A DNA stretch of 64,000 nucleotides from Burkholderiaceae bacterium (GCA_947447945.1 CANFLR010000002.1:1-64000); one strand, 5' to 3'. Shown: positions 15,997 to 26,134, counted from the first letter of the stretch. The notes: generated from the sequence alone by a model not told the origin. Translations and numbers: made by a program.

Positions 15997-16973
15997 TGAA
16001 CCCCCCCAAATATCTACAAGCATTTCTCTTTATAAGTGCTTTGATATTTTCGGGGTCCATTGCGCATGCTCAATCTAGCGCTTACCCAGATAAGCCGATT
16101 AAGTTTGTTGTAGGCTTTGTTGCAGGCAGTGCTACGGATACAGCAGCACGAATCATCGCTGAACGTTTAAGGCCTCAGCTTGGTCAGCAGATTTTGGTAG
16201 AAAATCGCCCAGGCGCAGCAAGCTCAATTGCTACTGAACTGGTAGCCAGCGCTCCGAATGATGGTTACACACTGCTGTTTAGCTCATCTTCTGCTACGGT
16301 AAATGCTGCTGCTCACAATAATGCCAGTACACAGGCGTATAAGAGTTTGCTGCCAATTGCCCTAGTGGCTAGCATTCCTAATATTTTGGTGGTTCATCCT
16401 AATTTAGGTGTGAAGTCCACTCAGGAATTCATTGCATTAGCCAAGTCAAAACCCGGCGAGATTTCCTATGCATCCTCTGGTTCGGGGAGTTCGCCGCATA
16501 TGTCTGCAGAACTATTTGAATCTCGCACAGGAATTCAAATGCAGCATGTCCCATATAAAGGCAGTGCCCAAGCGATGAATGATGTGTTATCAGGACTGGT
16601 GCCAGTGATGTTTTCCCCAGCCTCTAGCGTCCTTCAGCACATCAATAGTGGAAAATTGGTGGCCCTAGCTACTACCAGTAATCGCCGCACCCAATTAATA
16701 GCGGTTCCTACTCTAGAGGAGACGGGGATAGCCAATTTCAATGTCTCGCTCTGGTTTGGCATTCTTGCCCCCAAAGGAACTGATGCCAAAATTGTGAATA
16801 AATTATCGGCTGCTATTACTAAAGCCCTGGATGATCCAGAGACAAAAAAATTATTGGCTGCCCAAACTATGGATATCGTCAAGGCAGATCCAGTTGAGTT
16901 CAAAAATTTTATTAATAGTGAAATTACCAGATGGAGTGGTTTGATTACTTCCAACAAAATCGACCTCAACTGA
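15993..16973 (+). CDS. Tripartite tricarboxylate transporter substrate-binding protein (Bug family)
   Basis: Signal peptide; YPDKPIKFVVGFVAGSATDTAARI Bug signature; ATGA overlap with upstream gene. Confidence 0.9.
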   Translation: MMNPPKYLQAFLFISALIFSGSIAHAQSSAYPDKPIKFVVGFVAGSATDTAARIIAERLRPQLGQQILVENRPGAASSIATELVASAPNDGYTLLFSSSSATVNAAAHNNASTQAYKSLLPIALVASIPNILVVHPNLGVKSTQEFIALAKSKPGEISYASSGSGSSPHMSAELFESRTGIQMQHVPYKGSAQAMNDVLSGLVPVMFSPASSVLQHINSGKLVALATTSNRRTQLIAVPTLEETGIANFNVSLWFGILAPKGTDAKIVNKLSAAITKALDDPETKKLLAAQTMDIVKADPVEFKNFINSEITRWSGLITSNKIDLN

Positions 16974-17008
16974 AATTTTTAGATTCTAGTTTTGCAGAAA
17001 GGCATGAA

Positions 17009-17332
17009 ATGATTTACGAGCTCAAGACTTATAAGGCAACAGAGGGCAATATAGAAGCCCTAAAAAAACGTTTCGACGAAAAAACCATGCCTATTTTTAA
17101 GCGTCTAGGAATTGAAGTAACGCACTGCTGGCAGAATTTAGAGGAGCCAGATACCTTTAACTATTTAGTCCGCTTTCCAAGCGAACAGGCAGAGAAGGCT
17201 GCGTGGGATGCATTTGCAAAAGATAGTGAGTGGAAGGCGGTGAAGGCACAGAGTGAAGCGGTTTCAGGCCCACTATTGGCATCCCAAAGTACCTTATATC
17301 TTGCGTCAACGGATTTTTCTCCAAATGCCTAA
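17009..17332 (+). CDS. NIPSNAP family protein
   Basis: MIYELKTYKATEGNIEALKKRF...FKRLGIEVTHCWQ; ATG at 17009 preferred. Confidence 0.8.
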   Translation: MIYELKTYKATEGNIEALKKRFDEKTMPIFKRLGIEVTHCWQNLEEPDTFNYLVRFPSEQAEKAAWDAFAKDSEWKAVKAQSEAVSGPLLASQSTLYLASTDFSPNA

Positions 17333-18119
17333 ATTATCAAATCGCCCATCCTTAAATGTTGTTAAAGAAGGGTCGGGTCCGATTATCGTATTGAGCCATG
17401 CCTTAGGTTGTAATCTTCATATGTGGGATGAAGTGGCGCTGATTTTGAAAGATGATTTCACGGTAGTACGGTATGACCACCGAAATCATGGCGCTTCAGA
17501 CTTCACCACCACCCCATTTTCAATCGATGATATGGCTGATGATGTTGCAGCACTCATCAGCGATTTAGGTAGCGATCCAGTATTTTTCGTAGGACTATCA
17601 TTGGGTGGAATGGTTGCCCAATCGCTGGCAGCCCGATTCCCCGACTTGGTGAGAGCATGTGTGATTGCAAATTCTGCAGAGTATTACGATGATGCAGTGA
17701 AAAAGATGTGGGCTGATCGGATTGATACGGTTAAATGTAGCGGGGTCTCTGCTATTTCAGGCATGGCTATAGAGAGATGGTTTACTCAAGAGTATTTACT
17801 ATCAGAAAACCCAGTAAGCAAAGCTAGGGTTGCGGGGATCAAAAATGAGCTGGACTCATTTGATCCACAGGCCTATGTATTGAGTTGTACTGCTGTTGCT
17901 AGGATAGATTGTCGTGAGGGGAACAAAAAGATTTTGACTCCTACTTTGGTTTTATTTGGAACGAAAGATCAAGCAACTCCACCAGCATTATCAGAGGCAA
18001 TTCATAAGAGCATTCCAGGGGCCGAATTGGCTCACATCAATGCTGCGCACTTAAGTGCAGTAGAAATGCCGGTAGAGTTTTCGAATATCGTCTTGACGTT
18101 TTTAAGATCAAAAGGGTGA
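17325..18119 (+). CDS. Alpha/beta hydrolase, 3-oxoadipate enol-lactonase-like
   Basis: VLSHALGCNLHMWD, nucleophile elbow GLSLGGMVAQ, C-terminal His region; overlaps the NIPSNAP gene by 8 nt. Confidence 0.82.
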   Translation: MPKLSNRPSLNVVKEGSGPIIVLSHALGCNLHMWDEVALILKDDFTVVRYDHRNHGASDFTTTPFSIDDMADDVAALISDLGSDPVFFVGLSLGGMVAQSLAARFPDLVRACVIANSAEYYDDAVKKMWADRIDTVKCSGVSAISGMAIERWFTQEYLLSENPVSKARVAGIKNELDSFDPQAYVLSCTAVARIDCREGNKKILTPTLVLFGTKDQATPPALSEAIHKSIPGAELAHINAAHLSAVEMPVEFSNIVLTFLRSKG

Positions 18120-18339
18120 TCACTTTAGCTCCTGGCTAGACCTAATTGGTGTGTTTACCCTCGGTTGTTTGATATAGAACATATTTCAGTCACCTATATT
18201 TATTTCAGTTCAACTTGAATGATGCAAAGGGGAATAGGATCAGAAGATAGTTATTTTTTATAAAAGTATTAGCTATTCAATCTAAAAGTTATCTTCGATT
18301 CCTCTTGGTAAATAGACTGATAGGGAATACGATAAAAAA

Positions 18340-18681
18340 ATGTCTGAGCCGTGCTTTAAATATCTTCATTTTTCCAATTCGATCAGGAAAATACACAAGC
18401 GTTACAAGTTGACCAACGGTAAACAAGTCATGGTGCTTGAGACTGTTCTTACTGCCTACGAAGAAGGCACAATTCTTTCGGTCTTAGATTTGATCCTATC
18501 AAAAGAAATTGCTTCTCAAGCAACACTTCACACCATCACCAAGGTGTTGATAGACTTAAAGCTCATTAAGACCGAAGTCTCCAAAACAGATGCACGGCGC
18601 AAATATATTTTTCCCACTAAGTTGGGATTGTCTTGGTTACATGACTGCTCAGAAGTATTGGCCTCCAGTTTTAAAAAATGA
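18340..18681 (+). CDS. Small winged-helix (MarR-like) DNA-binding protein
   Basis: Predicted wHTH: ATLHTITKVLIDLKLIKTEVSKTDARRKYIFPTKLG. Confidence 0.6.
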   Translation: MSEPCFKYLHFSNSIRKIHKRYKLTNGKQVMVLETVLTAYEEGTILSVLDLILSKEIASQATLHTITKVLIDLKLIKTEVSKTDARRKYIFPTKLGLSWLHDCSEVLASSFKK

Positions 18682-18989
18682 TTCGTTCAGTATTTAGCAG
18701 TGAGCTAGTCGTTTTATTGGGATTGCTCTCAATATCAGCTTTGGCTTATAGTCAGCCTCCGAAAGGCGATGAGGTTCTTTGCTATAAGTCATCTATCAAA
18801 GAGCCGTTAAATTTTTATGGTAATCCGAGCGATACCTTCACTTTGTCTGATGACTCAAAATGGAGGGTTGCAATAGTTGGCCCTTATGAGTATGTTCCGT
18901 TGCGCTATCGCAATGTTCTTATTTGTCCAACCGAAGAGATTCTCATTGTTGATAAAAAGGCTTTGCCGATTAAAAAACTTAGTATTTAA
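18678..18989 (+). CDS. Small secreted hypothetical protein
   Basis: Hydrophobic signal-like N-terminus; ATGA overlap with upstream regulator. Confidence 0.55.
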   Translation: MIRSVFSSELVVLLGLLSISALAYSQPPKGDEVLCYKSSIKEPLNFYGNPSDTFTLSDDSKWRVAIVGPYEYVPLRYRNVLICPTEEILIVDKKALPIKKLSI

Positions 18990-19029
18990 ATATTGCAACC
19001 TTAGTAAGGGCTTGGTTTGAGGTCAGACT

Positions 19030-19689
19030 TCAGGCCAAAACCCTCGTCAAGAATCTCGAAATATCGGTTAACTCGTCTGGGTGGAGTGAGTGCTCCATCG
19101 GGTAGGTATGCCAATCCACTGAATAGCCAAGTTTTTCTAAAAGCTCCACAGAAGTTTCCGCACGCTCCGGAACCACCACTGCATCCCAAATGCCATGCGC
19201 CATCAAGATGGGTATAGTTTTGTTCGCCCCACTTCTCTCTAGTGCCAATGACTGCGCTAGTGGCAGATAGCCTGATAAAGCCATAATGCCCGCTAATTTG
19301 TGTGGAAAGCGCAGTCCGACTTGCAAGGACATGGCGCAACCTTGTGAGAATCCCGCCAAGACAATGCGGTCATAGGCAATACCACGACTCGCTTCTTGCT
19401 CAATCAGTTCTGTAATGGCGCTGGCGGAGCGATGTATTCCGCTCATATCTTCACGGTCGGTGAGTTCTCTTCCGCTGATGTCATACCATGCAGGCATAAC
19501 ATAACCCCCGTTCACAGTGACGGCAATACTGGGTGCGCTGGGGAAAATAAATCGAATCGCGGGGCAGTCGGTAAGATTAAGCTGAGGAATGATGGGGACA
19601 AAGTCATTGCCATCAGCGCCTAGGCCATGCAGCCAGATGACTGCAGCACTGGGATTGGGGGCAGTTTCAAGTTCGACGTAAGGCAGCAT
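19030..19689 (-). CDS. Carboxylesterase/phospholipase family alpha/beta hydrolase
   Basis: VIWLHGLGADGNDF, GFSQGCAMSLQ nucleophile elbow. Confidence 0.92.
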   Translation of the reverse strand: MLPYVELETAPNPSAAVIWLHGLGADGNDFVPIIPQLNLTDCPAIRFIFPSAPSIAVTVNGGYVMPAWYDISGRELTDREDMSGIHRSASAITELIEQEASRGIAYDRIVLAGFSQGCAMSLQVGLRFPHKLAGIMALSGYLPLAQSLALERSGANKTIPILMAHGIWDAVVVPERAETSVELLEKLGYSVDWHTYPMEHSLHPDELTDISRFLTRVLA

Positions 19690-19774
19690 AGGTTTTCCTG
19701 TTTAAATACCGTTCCTAAAGGCTCATCATAAAGCTCCGTTAAGATAGGTGCATCACACCCATGGAGTAGCTTGA

Positions 19775-20044
19775 TTGATGAACAAAATATCTCTTTTAGT
19801 AATGGCTATTGGCGGCCTGAGTCTTATGGCTTGCGGCACTCCGGTCAGCCAATTTGGTATCTATCGTCAATCTGATGGCATTATTGGTGTGCATGCCCCA
19901 AAATCAGCCAAGGAAGAAGAAACGCATGCGGCAGCTGTGGCTGAATGTCTAAAGCTCGGAAAGCGAACCGCGACTATTGTGGGTAGTCGCGAAACCTTTA
20001 ACAGTAACTTTCCGATGACCTACTTATACCGGTGTGGCGGTTAA
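19775..20044 (+). CDS. Small putative lipoprotein
   Basis: Signal peptide with LSLMACG lipobox. Confidence 0.65.
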   Translation: MMNKISLLVMAIGGLSLMACGTPVSQFGIYRQSDGIIGVHAPKSAKEEETHAAAVAECLKLGKRTATIVGSRETFNSNFPMTYLYRCGG

Positions 20045-20053
20045 ACAGATTAC

Positions 20054-20887
20054 TTAGCTAAGTAACCACTTTTTAATCGATTTATCGACACACATGGCAT
20101 CTAAGGCGATTCCGAAGAACTCAGATCCATTAGTAATCATGCTTTCAATAGCCTCTACCTTGCCTGATTTAATGCCACGTAGGTAAGTTGCTACACGATA
20201 CCGCAGGAAATGCTCATCTTCGCCTTCTTCATTGGTTGTGGAACAAATTTCTAGAGTGCCATAACGTGTTTCTGGATTGATGTTCAAAATAGCCAGACCT
20301 AGTGCACTAATGAGTTTATCTGGGACAGGAATCGGCACATAGGAGTAAAGGGAGATTAATTTTTCTTCTTCATCCACTTCAATGATGTGATCAATATCTA
20401 AGGTGTCTTGCTCAGTTAATTCAGTTTCGCCAGAGTCACCGCCGCCAAAAGTAGACTCAAACTGCAGCATGGCAGTATTGCTATCTCTGGAGATTTCAAT
20501 CATGTCGGGATAGCCTAGTAGGCCCTTCCACCAATACATGAGTGAGAAGGTGCATGGTTTGACTTCTACCAAACCTTCATCTGTTGATTTAGCGAAGTAA
20601 AGACCGTAAAACTCATCATCTTGCTCTAGGCCGTATTGGTCAACTTTAGGTGATTTGGTAACGGGCTTTTTAACAGACTTTTTGACTGCCTTTTTAGCAG
20701 GCGCCTTTTTGGCGGTTGGTTTCTTGGCAGCAGGTTTTTTAACGGCCACCTTCTTCGAGATGGTTTTTTTGATAACCTTTTTCACTACTTTCTTAACCGC
20801 CTTTTTAGCAGGTATTTTTTTTGCAGGGGCTTTTTTTACCACCTTAGTAGCTACTTTCTTTTTTACTGGTGACTTCTTTGTAGCCAT
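20054..20887 (-). CDS. Lys/Ala/Pro-rich H1-like N-terminal tail fused to an acidic globular (YbjN-like) domain
   Basis: N-terminus of KKSPVKKKVATKVVKKAPAKKIPAKKAVKK-type repeats; C-terminal acidic alpha/beta domain. Confidence 0.7.
   Translation of the reverse strand: MATKKSPVKKKVATKVVKKAPAKKIPAKKAVKKVVKKVIKKTISKKVAVKKPAAKKPTAKKAPAKKAVKKSVKKPVTKSPKVDQYGLEQDDEFYGLYFAKSTDEGLVEVKPCTFSLMYWWKGLLGYPDMIEISRDSNTAMLQFESTFGGGDSGETELTEQDTLDIDHIIEVDEEEKLISLYSYVPIPVPDKLISALGLAILNINPETRYGTLEICSTTNEEGEDEHFLRYRVATYLRGIKSGKVEAIESMITNGSEFFGIALDAMCVDKSIKKWLLS
20640..20884 (-). repeat. Degenerate repeats encoding (A/P)AKK/VKK motifs
   Basis: Repeated tttttt(a/g/t)-rich lysine codons on the minus strand. Confidence 0.7.
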
Positions 20888-21092
20888 GGTCTATTACCCT
20901 TCTTTTGGTAGTTAATGTGCTCAGTGCACTAGATGATATTACTGCAATTTCTATCAGGATTTGTAGTCTGTATATGAGGGTTTTCCGTCGATTCACTCAG
21001 GCGGTCATATATTTGTCATAAAAAAGTTTTTAGCCCCTTGAAATTGGGTTTTAGCTTGCTACACTGGAAAGGTGCAGTGATGAATAACCTAT

Positions 21093-21323
21093 ATGAAAAG
21101 AGAGCTTATGTTCCCCGAATATCGTGAATTAATTACCCAGCTAAAAACAACTGACCGTCACTTTTCACATTTATTTGATAAACACAATCAGTTAGACGCA
21201 AAAATTTTGCGGATGGAGTCTCATAAAGAGGCCGGCACACCCGAAGCAATTGAAACCCTCAAGAAAGAGAAGTTGTTGTTAAAGGACCAGATTTACGCCG
21301 TTTTAAAAAAGGCTCATGCTTAG
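21093..21323 (+). CDS. YdcH/DUF465 family small helical protein
   Basis: MFPEYRELITQLKTTDRHFSHLFDKHNQLDAKI...LKKEKLLLKDQIY. Confidence 0.85.
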   Translation: MKRELMFPEYRELITQLKTTDRHFSHLFDKHNQLDAKILRMESHKEAGTPEAIETLKKEKLLLKDQIYAVLKKAHA

Positions 21324-21356
21324 TTCGTTTTCCCTTAGATTGAAAATCGAGCGACG

Positions 21357-23168
21357 ATGAACCCAACATGGAAAATTGCGCTAGCTTGCCTAGCCGCAAT
21401 ACTATGCTTATTGGGGTTGGGTAGTTGGTATGTGACTTCTTCCATCAACTCCGCACAACTAACGGGCTTATTGAGTTCTGCCGTGAGGGGTGCTACTGGT
21501 CGTGATTTAAAGATTGCTGGGCCAGTCAGCTTGACCATCTTTCCTGCGATAGGCGTTCGAGCTGACAATGTTTCTCTTAGCAATGCATCCTGGGCTACTC
21601 ATGCCAAGATGATTGAGCTAAAGCATATTGTTATTGGCATTCGTTTTCTGCCTTTATTGAGTAAACGTGTAGAGATTAGCCGGATTGACCTCAACGGTCT
21701 AGACGCTCACCTCGAATCGAATGCCAAAGGTGAAAGTAATTGGATTTTAGCGGCCCCTCTAGCGCAAGGCTCTACTACCAATACTAGCTCTAAGACCCCT
21801 AACAATCCAGTGCCTAGCGATGATGGTGATAGCTTGCTCTCGATCGAGAATGTTAGCCTTACAGATGCCCGTATTTTTTACCAGGCAGGATCCGGACCCC
21901 AAAAGGTTTTTGAGGTGAAAAAATTGTCCTTATTGGGGAGTGGCAACCAGACTGCAATTCAGTTGGATGCGCAGCATGCTAACTTCAATTTACAAGCCAA
22001 GGGGAAGATCACTGCGGTTCGCACCATCATGAATGATTGGGGTACCACACCCCTAAAAATGAATGCCGATCTTGATCTCACTCTCAACGGCAAAGCGCTG
22101 ACCGTGCAGGGCATGATCGAGAAGTTGCCCCAGAAATTACCAAGCTTTGATCTTCGCATCAGTTCCCAGTCCTTTGATTTAAGCCCGCTGGTCGCGGGAT
22201 CAGCCTTGGCAGCAACGGGCGGCAAACTTCCCAATGCAACTTCCAAGGCTAAATGGCAGTCACCATATTTCTTTGATGATGAGCGCTTGCCTTTTGACAT
22301 GTTGCCTGAGGCGAACGGTAAGCTCCAGCTTGCCATTGCTCAGCTTGGCTTACCCAGTCAAATCGCTATCCAGAATCTGAACGCTACAGTTCAATTTAGC
22401 GGTGATCAATTGGACATGAAGAACGTTCATTTTCAGTTGGGAAATGGACAAGCACAAGGAAATCTATCTTTAAGTAAGATTCAGAGTGCCGCGCCGATAT
22501 TGTCGATCAATGGATCTGCCAAAGGCTTTACAGTCGAGCAAATCATTCCAGACTCTAAGTCAAAGGTCAGCGGGGGAGATACTCAGCTTGCATTCAATTT
22601 GAGGAGCTCTGGCATCAGCTTGCATCAACTGGCTAGCAAGGCAAATGGTCAGATCCAAATCTCTGTTGGACAGGCGAAGTTGGCCTCAAGTTTCCTCAAT
22701 GCAGGTGGCGACTTTGTCATCACTGTTCTTGATGCTATTAATCCATTGCGTAAAAAATCCAATCAAACTATTTTGGAGTGCGCAATAGCCTATTTACCAA
22801 TCCATCATGGTCTGATCAATGTTGCAGATTCTGTGGGTATCGAAACAGATCGCTTAAATGTAGTACTGGCGGGCTCAATCAACCTCAATAACGAAGCAAT
22901 TCACCTCAGTATCTATCCCCGAGAAAAATCAGGCATTACTTTGGGTGTAAATTTAGCAAATCTCATTCAATTGCAAGGCACTTTACAGAATCCTAGCCTC
23001 GGGATTGATCAAGCTGCGGTCGTGAAAAGCGCAGTGTCAATTGGTTTGGGGTTTTTGACGGGAGGAGCCTCTCTCTTGGCTGAAAATGCTCAATCCATGA
23101 TGAGTAAGTCACAGCCATGCAAAACTGCTCTCCATCCTTGGGCGGATATTGAGGCTACGGTAAATTAG
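21357..23168 (+). CDS. AsmA family protein
   Basis: N-terminal TM, GRDLKIAGPVSLTIFPAIGVRADNVSLSNASWA and AsmA-type C-terminal domain. Confidence 0.88.
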   Translation: MNPTWKIALACLAAILCLLGLGSWYVTSSINSAQLTGLLSSAVRGATGRDLKIAGPVSLTIFPAIGVRADNVSLSNASWATHAKMIELKHIVIGIRFLPLLSKRVEISRIDLNGLDAHLESNAKGESNWILAAPLAQGSTTNTSSKTPNNPVPSDDGDSLLSIENVSLTDARIFYQAGSGPQKVFEVKKLSLLGSGNQTAIQLDAQHANFNLQAKGKITAVRTIMNDWGTTPLKMNADLDLTLNGKALTVQGMIEKLPQKLPSFDLRISSQSFDLSPLVAGSALAATGGKLPNATSKAKWQSPYFFDDERLPFDMLPEANGKLQLAIAQLGLPSQIAIQNLNATVQFSGDQLDMKNVHFQLGNGQAQGNLSLSKIQSAAPILSINGSAKGFTVEQIIPDSKSKVSGGDTQLAFNLRSSGISLHQLASKANGQIQISVGQAKLASSFLNAGGDFVITVLDAINPLRKKSNQTILECAIAYLPIHHGLINVADSVGIETDRLNVVLAGSINLNNEAIHLSIYPREKSGITLGVNLANLIQLQGTLQNPSLGIDQAAVVKSAVSIGLGFLTGGASLLAENAQSMMSKSQPCKTALHPWADIEATVN

Positions 23169-23171
23169 CCC

Positions 23172-23519
23172 TTAAAAGAGCATGCCGCTGACAAAGAGGC
23201 TGAATAGGGAAATAAAGATACTGGCAAAAAAAGCAGTCCAGAAACTGGAGATAGTAAAGCCGCTTACTAGAGAAGAAACCAGCATCAACACCAAGGCATT
23301 GATTACCAATAAAAATAGACCCATGGTGAGAACCGTTAGCGGTAAGGTAAACAGAATGAGTAGTGGTTTAACAATCGCATTGGCAAAACCCAAGAGCAGG
23401 GCGGCGACCAAGAGGGATCCGCCATCTGTAAAGCGCAAGCCACTAAAAATATAGCTCGCTACCCAAAGGGATAAAGAGGTAAGGGCCCATTGGACCAGAA
23501 ATGGCGTGACGTTACCCAT
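23172..23519 (-). CDS. Phage-holin-family (PF04020-like) four-TM membrane protein
   Basis: 115 aa, LLGFANAIVKPLLILFTLPLTVLTMGLFLLVINALVL. Confidence 0.85.
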   Translation of the reverse strand: MGNVTPFLVQWALTSLSLWVASYIFSGLRFTDGGSLLVAALLLGFANAIVKPLLILFTLPLTVLTMGLFLLVINALVLMLVSSLVSGFTISSFWTAFFASIFISLFSLFVSGMLF

Positions 23520-23580
23520 GACAACTCCTTTTGCTAATGAAGATTTATTTCAGTAAATCTTCTGTAATAGTATCAGTAGC

Positions 23581-23781
23581 TTAATAGTGTGGGGGGATTT
23601 CATCTTTGAGGCTGCCTGCCCCAGAGTTGCTACTACTGGCTTGCTCCTTTACCGATTTGAGCTCACGATATAAAAACTCAATTTGCTGTTGTTGTTTGTA
23701 AACTAGTTGATTGAGTTTTTCAATGAGGTCTTCCGTAAAACTCAGCTTAATTTCGAGGTTCGTGATTCTGTCTTCAGTCAT
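23581..23781 (-). CDS. slyX: SlyX family protein
   Basis: 66 aa; RITNLEIKLSFTEDLIEKLNQLVYKQQQQI and C-terminal PPHY. Confidence 0.85.
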   Translation of the reverse strand: MTEDRITNLEIKLSFTEDLIEKLNQLVYKQQQQIEFLYRELKSVKEQASSSNSGAGSLKDEIPPHY

Positions 23782-23797
23782 GGGCTATTCCGGTGTC

Positions 23798-24019
23798 TTA
23801 TTCAGCAATGAGTACAAAGCGACCATCCTCCATCTCTGCTTTTGGCCTGACCCAAAAATCATGGCTTTGCAGAGATTCATAGACATAGGCCGGCTCTAGA
23901 TTGGCTTCAATATTAGCCAACATCACCACTTTATAGAATCCGCCGGTCTTTTGATGTTGGAGCTTGCTGCCGGGTTTGAAGATGCCGTCATCGGCTGATG
24001 CCATCTTGGGTTTATTCAT
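23798..24019 (-). CDS. DUF1653 family protein
   Basis: [36 protein letters not shown]. Confidence 0.75.
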   Translation of the reverse strand: MNKPKMASADDGIFKPGSKLQHQKTGGFYKVVMLANIEANLEPAYVYESLQSHDFWVRPKAEMEDGRFVLIAE

Positions 24020-24061
24020 GTCAAAAGTCTACTTTCTCGGTATGATCTTGGGATGCACAAT

Positions 24062-25069
24062 ATGGTTCCGTACTCCATTCTAGATATATCTCCGATCCCG
24101 CAGGGATTTACCGCTGCCGACGCCTTGCGGAACTCTTTGGATGTTGCACAGCATGCAGAGCGGTGGGGCTTTACACGCTATTGGTTGGCAGAGCATCACA
24201 ATATGACGGGCAATGCTAGCTCGGCCACCGCGGTTGTGATTGGGCATATTGCCGCAGGAACCTCGCGTATCCGAGTTGGTTCTGGTGGGGTGATGCTACC
24301 CAACCATGCACCCTTAGTGATTGCTGAACAGTTTGGCACTTTAGCCTCTTTATTTCCGGGTAGGATTGATTTGGGTCTTGGTCGAGCCCCAGGCACTGAT
24401 CAAATGACAGCTAGGGCATTGCGCCGCGATTTACTGGGTAGCGATGACCGTTTTCCGCAGGACGTTCTGGAGTTGCAGCATTACTTTGGACCAATTCAGG
24501 AAGGTCAGGCGGTCAAAGCAATTCCTGGGGCAGATACGGAAGTACCTATTTGGATTTTAGGTTCAAGCTTATATGGTGCTCAATTGGCAGCCCACTTTGG
24601 TTTGCCTTATGCCTTTGCGTCCCATTTTGCACCCGAGCAGTTAATTGATGCTATGCAAATCTATCGCAATCTCTTTAAGCCTTCCGATAAGTTGGCGAGC
24701 CCTTACGCTGCTTTTGTGATGAATGTGGTGGCGGCCGATACGGATGAAGAGGCGCAACATCTCTTTACAACACTGCAGCAGAATGTGATTCGGATGCGGC
24801 GCAATACCCGTGGCCAATTGCCGCCACCCATAGCTAATCTAGATGATTTTTGTGAGCCACACGAAAAAATTACTGCCGCCCATGCTTTGCAATGTTCAGC
24901 TGTTGGCGGGCTAGCGACTATCAAAAAAGAGATGCAGCGCTGGATGGATTTGACAGGTGCAAATGAGGTTGTCATTACGGGTCAAATCTTCGATCATGCC
25001 GCTAGATTGAGATCATTTGAACTGGCTGCGCAGGCTGCGCAAAGCTTAAATCTCAAAATCGCCGCTTAG
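24062..25069 (+). CDS. LLM-class flavin-dependent oxidoreductase
   Basis: [50 protein letters not shown]; start may be 24053 or 24062. Confidence 0.92.
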   Translation: MVPYSILDISPIPQGFTAADALRNSLDVAQHAERWGFTRYWLAEHHNMTGNASSATAVVIGHIAAGTSRIRVGSGGVMLPNHAPLVIAEQFGTLASLFPGRIDLGLGRAPGTDQMTARALRRDLLGSDDRFPQDVLELQHYFGPIQEGQAVKAIPGADTEVPIWILGSSLYGAQLAAHFGLPYAFASHFAPEQLIDAMQIYRNLFKPSDKLASPYAAFVMNVVAADTDEEAQHLFTTLQQNVIRMRRNTRGQLPPPIANLDDFCEPHEKITAAHALQCSAVGGLATIKKEMQRWMDLTGANEVVITGQIFDHAARLRSFELAAQAAQSLNLKIAA

Positions 25070-25482
25070 AATTGAAAGGCGCTGTAGTCGGCAGTAATAA
25101 GCACATTTTCTTGCGCTGCTTTACCGGCAAACTTTAAGACTGCATGATCTTTGCTGATCAAAATCGCTGGCCTTAATGTGTATGCAATATTTAAAAAGAT
25201 CTGATCATCAGGATCTTGGCACTGCCAGGGCGCCGTTTCCATATTGAGCTCATCAAGCTCATGGCTTAAGGATTGCCACTGGCTTATGATGCTGGCCTGG
25301 TCTTGCGCTTCCAAAGAAAAGAGTGGGCGTGATATCACATCTGCTAATTCATCCAAAGTAGCCCTGCACGAGTAAGCTTTGATTTCTTGTTTGAGTAAGG
25401 CGGCTCTCAATGGATTGGCTCTGACATCATCAAAGACAAAAATATCGAGCAAGATATTGGTATCCAAGATAAGGGCTTGCAT
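25066..25482 (-). CDS. PIN-domain protein (COG1569-like)
   Basis: [14 protein letters not shown] and [12 protein letters not shown] acidic motifs. Confidence 0.85.
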   Translation of the reverse strand: MQALILDTNILLDIFVFDDVRANPLRAALLKQEIKAYSCRATLDELADVISRPLFSLEAQDQASIISQWQSLSHELDELNMETAPWQCQDPDDQIFLNIAYTLRPAILISKDHAVLKFAGKAAQENVLITADYSAFQF

Positions 25483-25499
25483 CGTTTTAATTTGAGCTC

Positions 25500-26045
25500 T
25501 TAAGTATTGTTGCGCCAGATCTCAGGGCTAATCGTTATCTGTCCCTTGTCAGAAGAGACGTATGCTTCACCATCTTGAATATTGATGTGAATGACCATGC
25601 TGCGCTCTACCAATTGATTGAGTGTATGAGCCTGCTCAGCCGGTATTGAAATGACTTGTAGGTTACGAGCACGAGTCAGCTTATTGGCAATGCCATCCCA
25701 CCAAATCTTGCTGGTGTGGCCACCATAGCAATACACGATTACTTGATCGGATCGTCCACATGCTTTGAGAATCCGACGCTCATCAGGTTGACCAATTTCG
25801 ATCCAAAGCTGGATCGCATCCGTGAGGTCTTTAATCCAGAGATCGGGCTCATCGGTATCGCTTAAGCCTTTGGTAAAGGTCAATTCTTCTTGTGCCTGAA
25901 GGGCAAAAGCAATTAATCTGACCATCATCCGCTCTTCAGTCTCAGAAGGGTGTTTAGCAATCGTAAGAGAATGACTGCCGTAATAGTGACGGTCTGAATC
26001 TGCGACATGAAGGTCGGCTTTGTGGATAGTTGCGCGAAGAGCCAT
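25500..26045 (-). CDS. YaeQ family protein
   Basis: MALRATIHKADLHVADSDRHYYGSHSLTIAKHPSETEERMMVRL. Confidence 0.93.
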   Translation of the reverse strand: MALRATIHKADLHVADSDRHYYGSHSLTIAKHPSETEERMMVRLIAFALQAQEELTFTKGLSDTDEPDLWIKDLTDAIQLWIEIGQPDERRILKACGRSDQVIVYCYGGHTSKIWWDGIANKLTRARNLQVISIPAEQAHTLNQLVERSMVIHINIQDGEAYVSSDKGQITISPEIWRNNT

Positions 26046-26134
26046 GGCGCATTATCGCCTTTAAATTAAGGCTCTAGCCACAGAGATAGCATTTTTTTAA
26101 AATACCATCCAATTTCTGTGTATCGTAGAGTCCC

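Noticed and set aside
20655-20915. 86-aa + strand ORF with hydrophobic repeats (FLTAFLAGAF...)
   Set aside because: It is the antisense shadow of the Lys/Ala repeat tail of the 20054-20887 gene
23172-23519. Prophage remnant suggested by 'phage holin family' resemblance
   Set aside because: This membrane-protein family is common on chromosomes and no other phage genes are present
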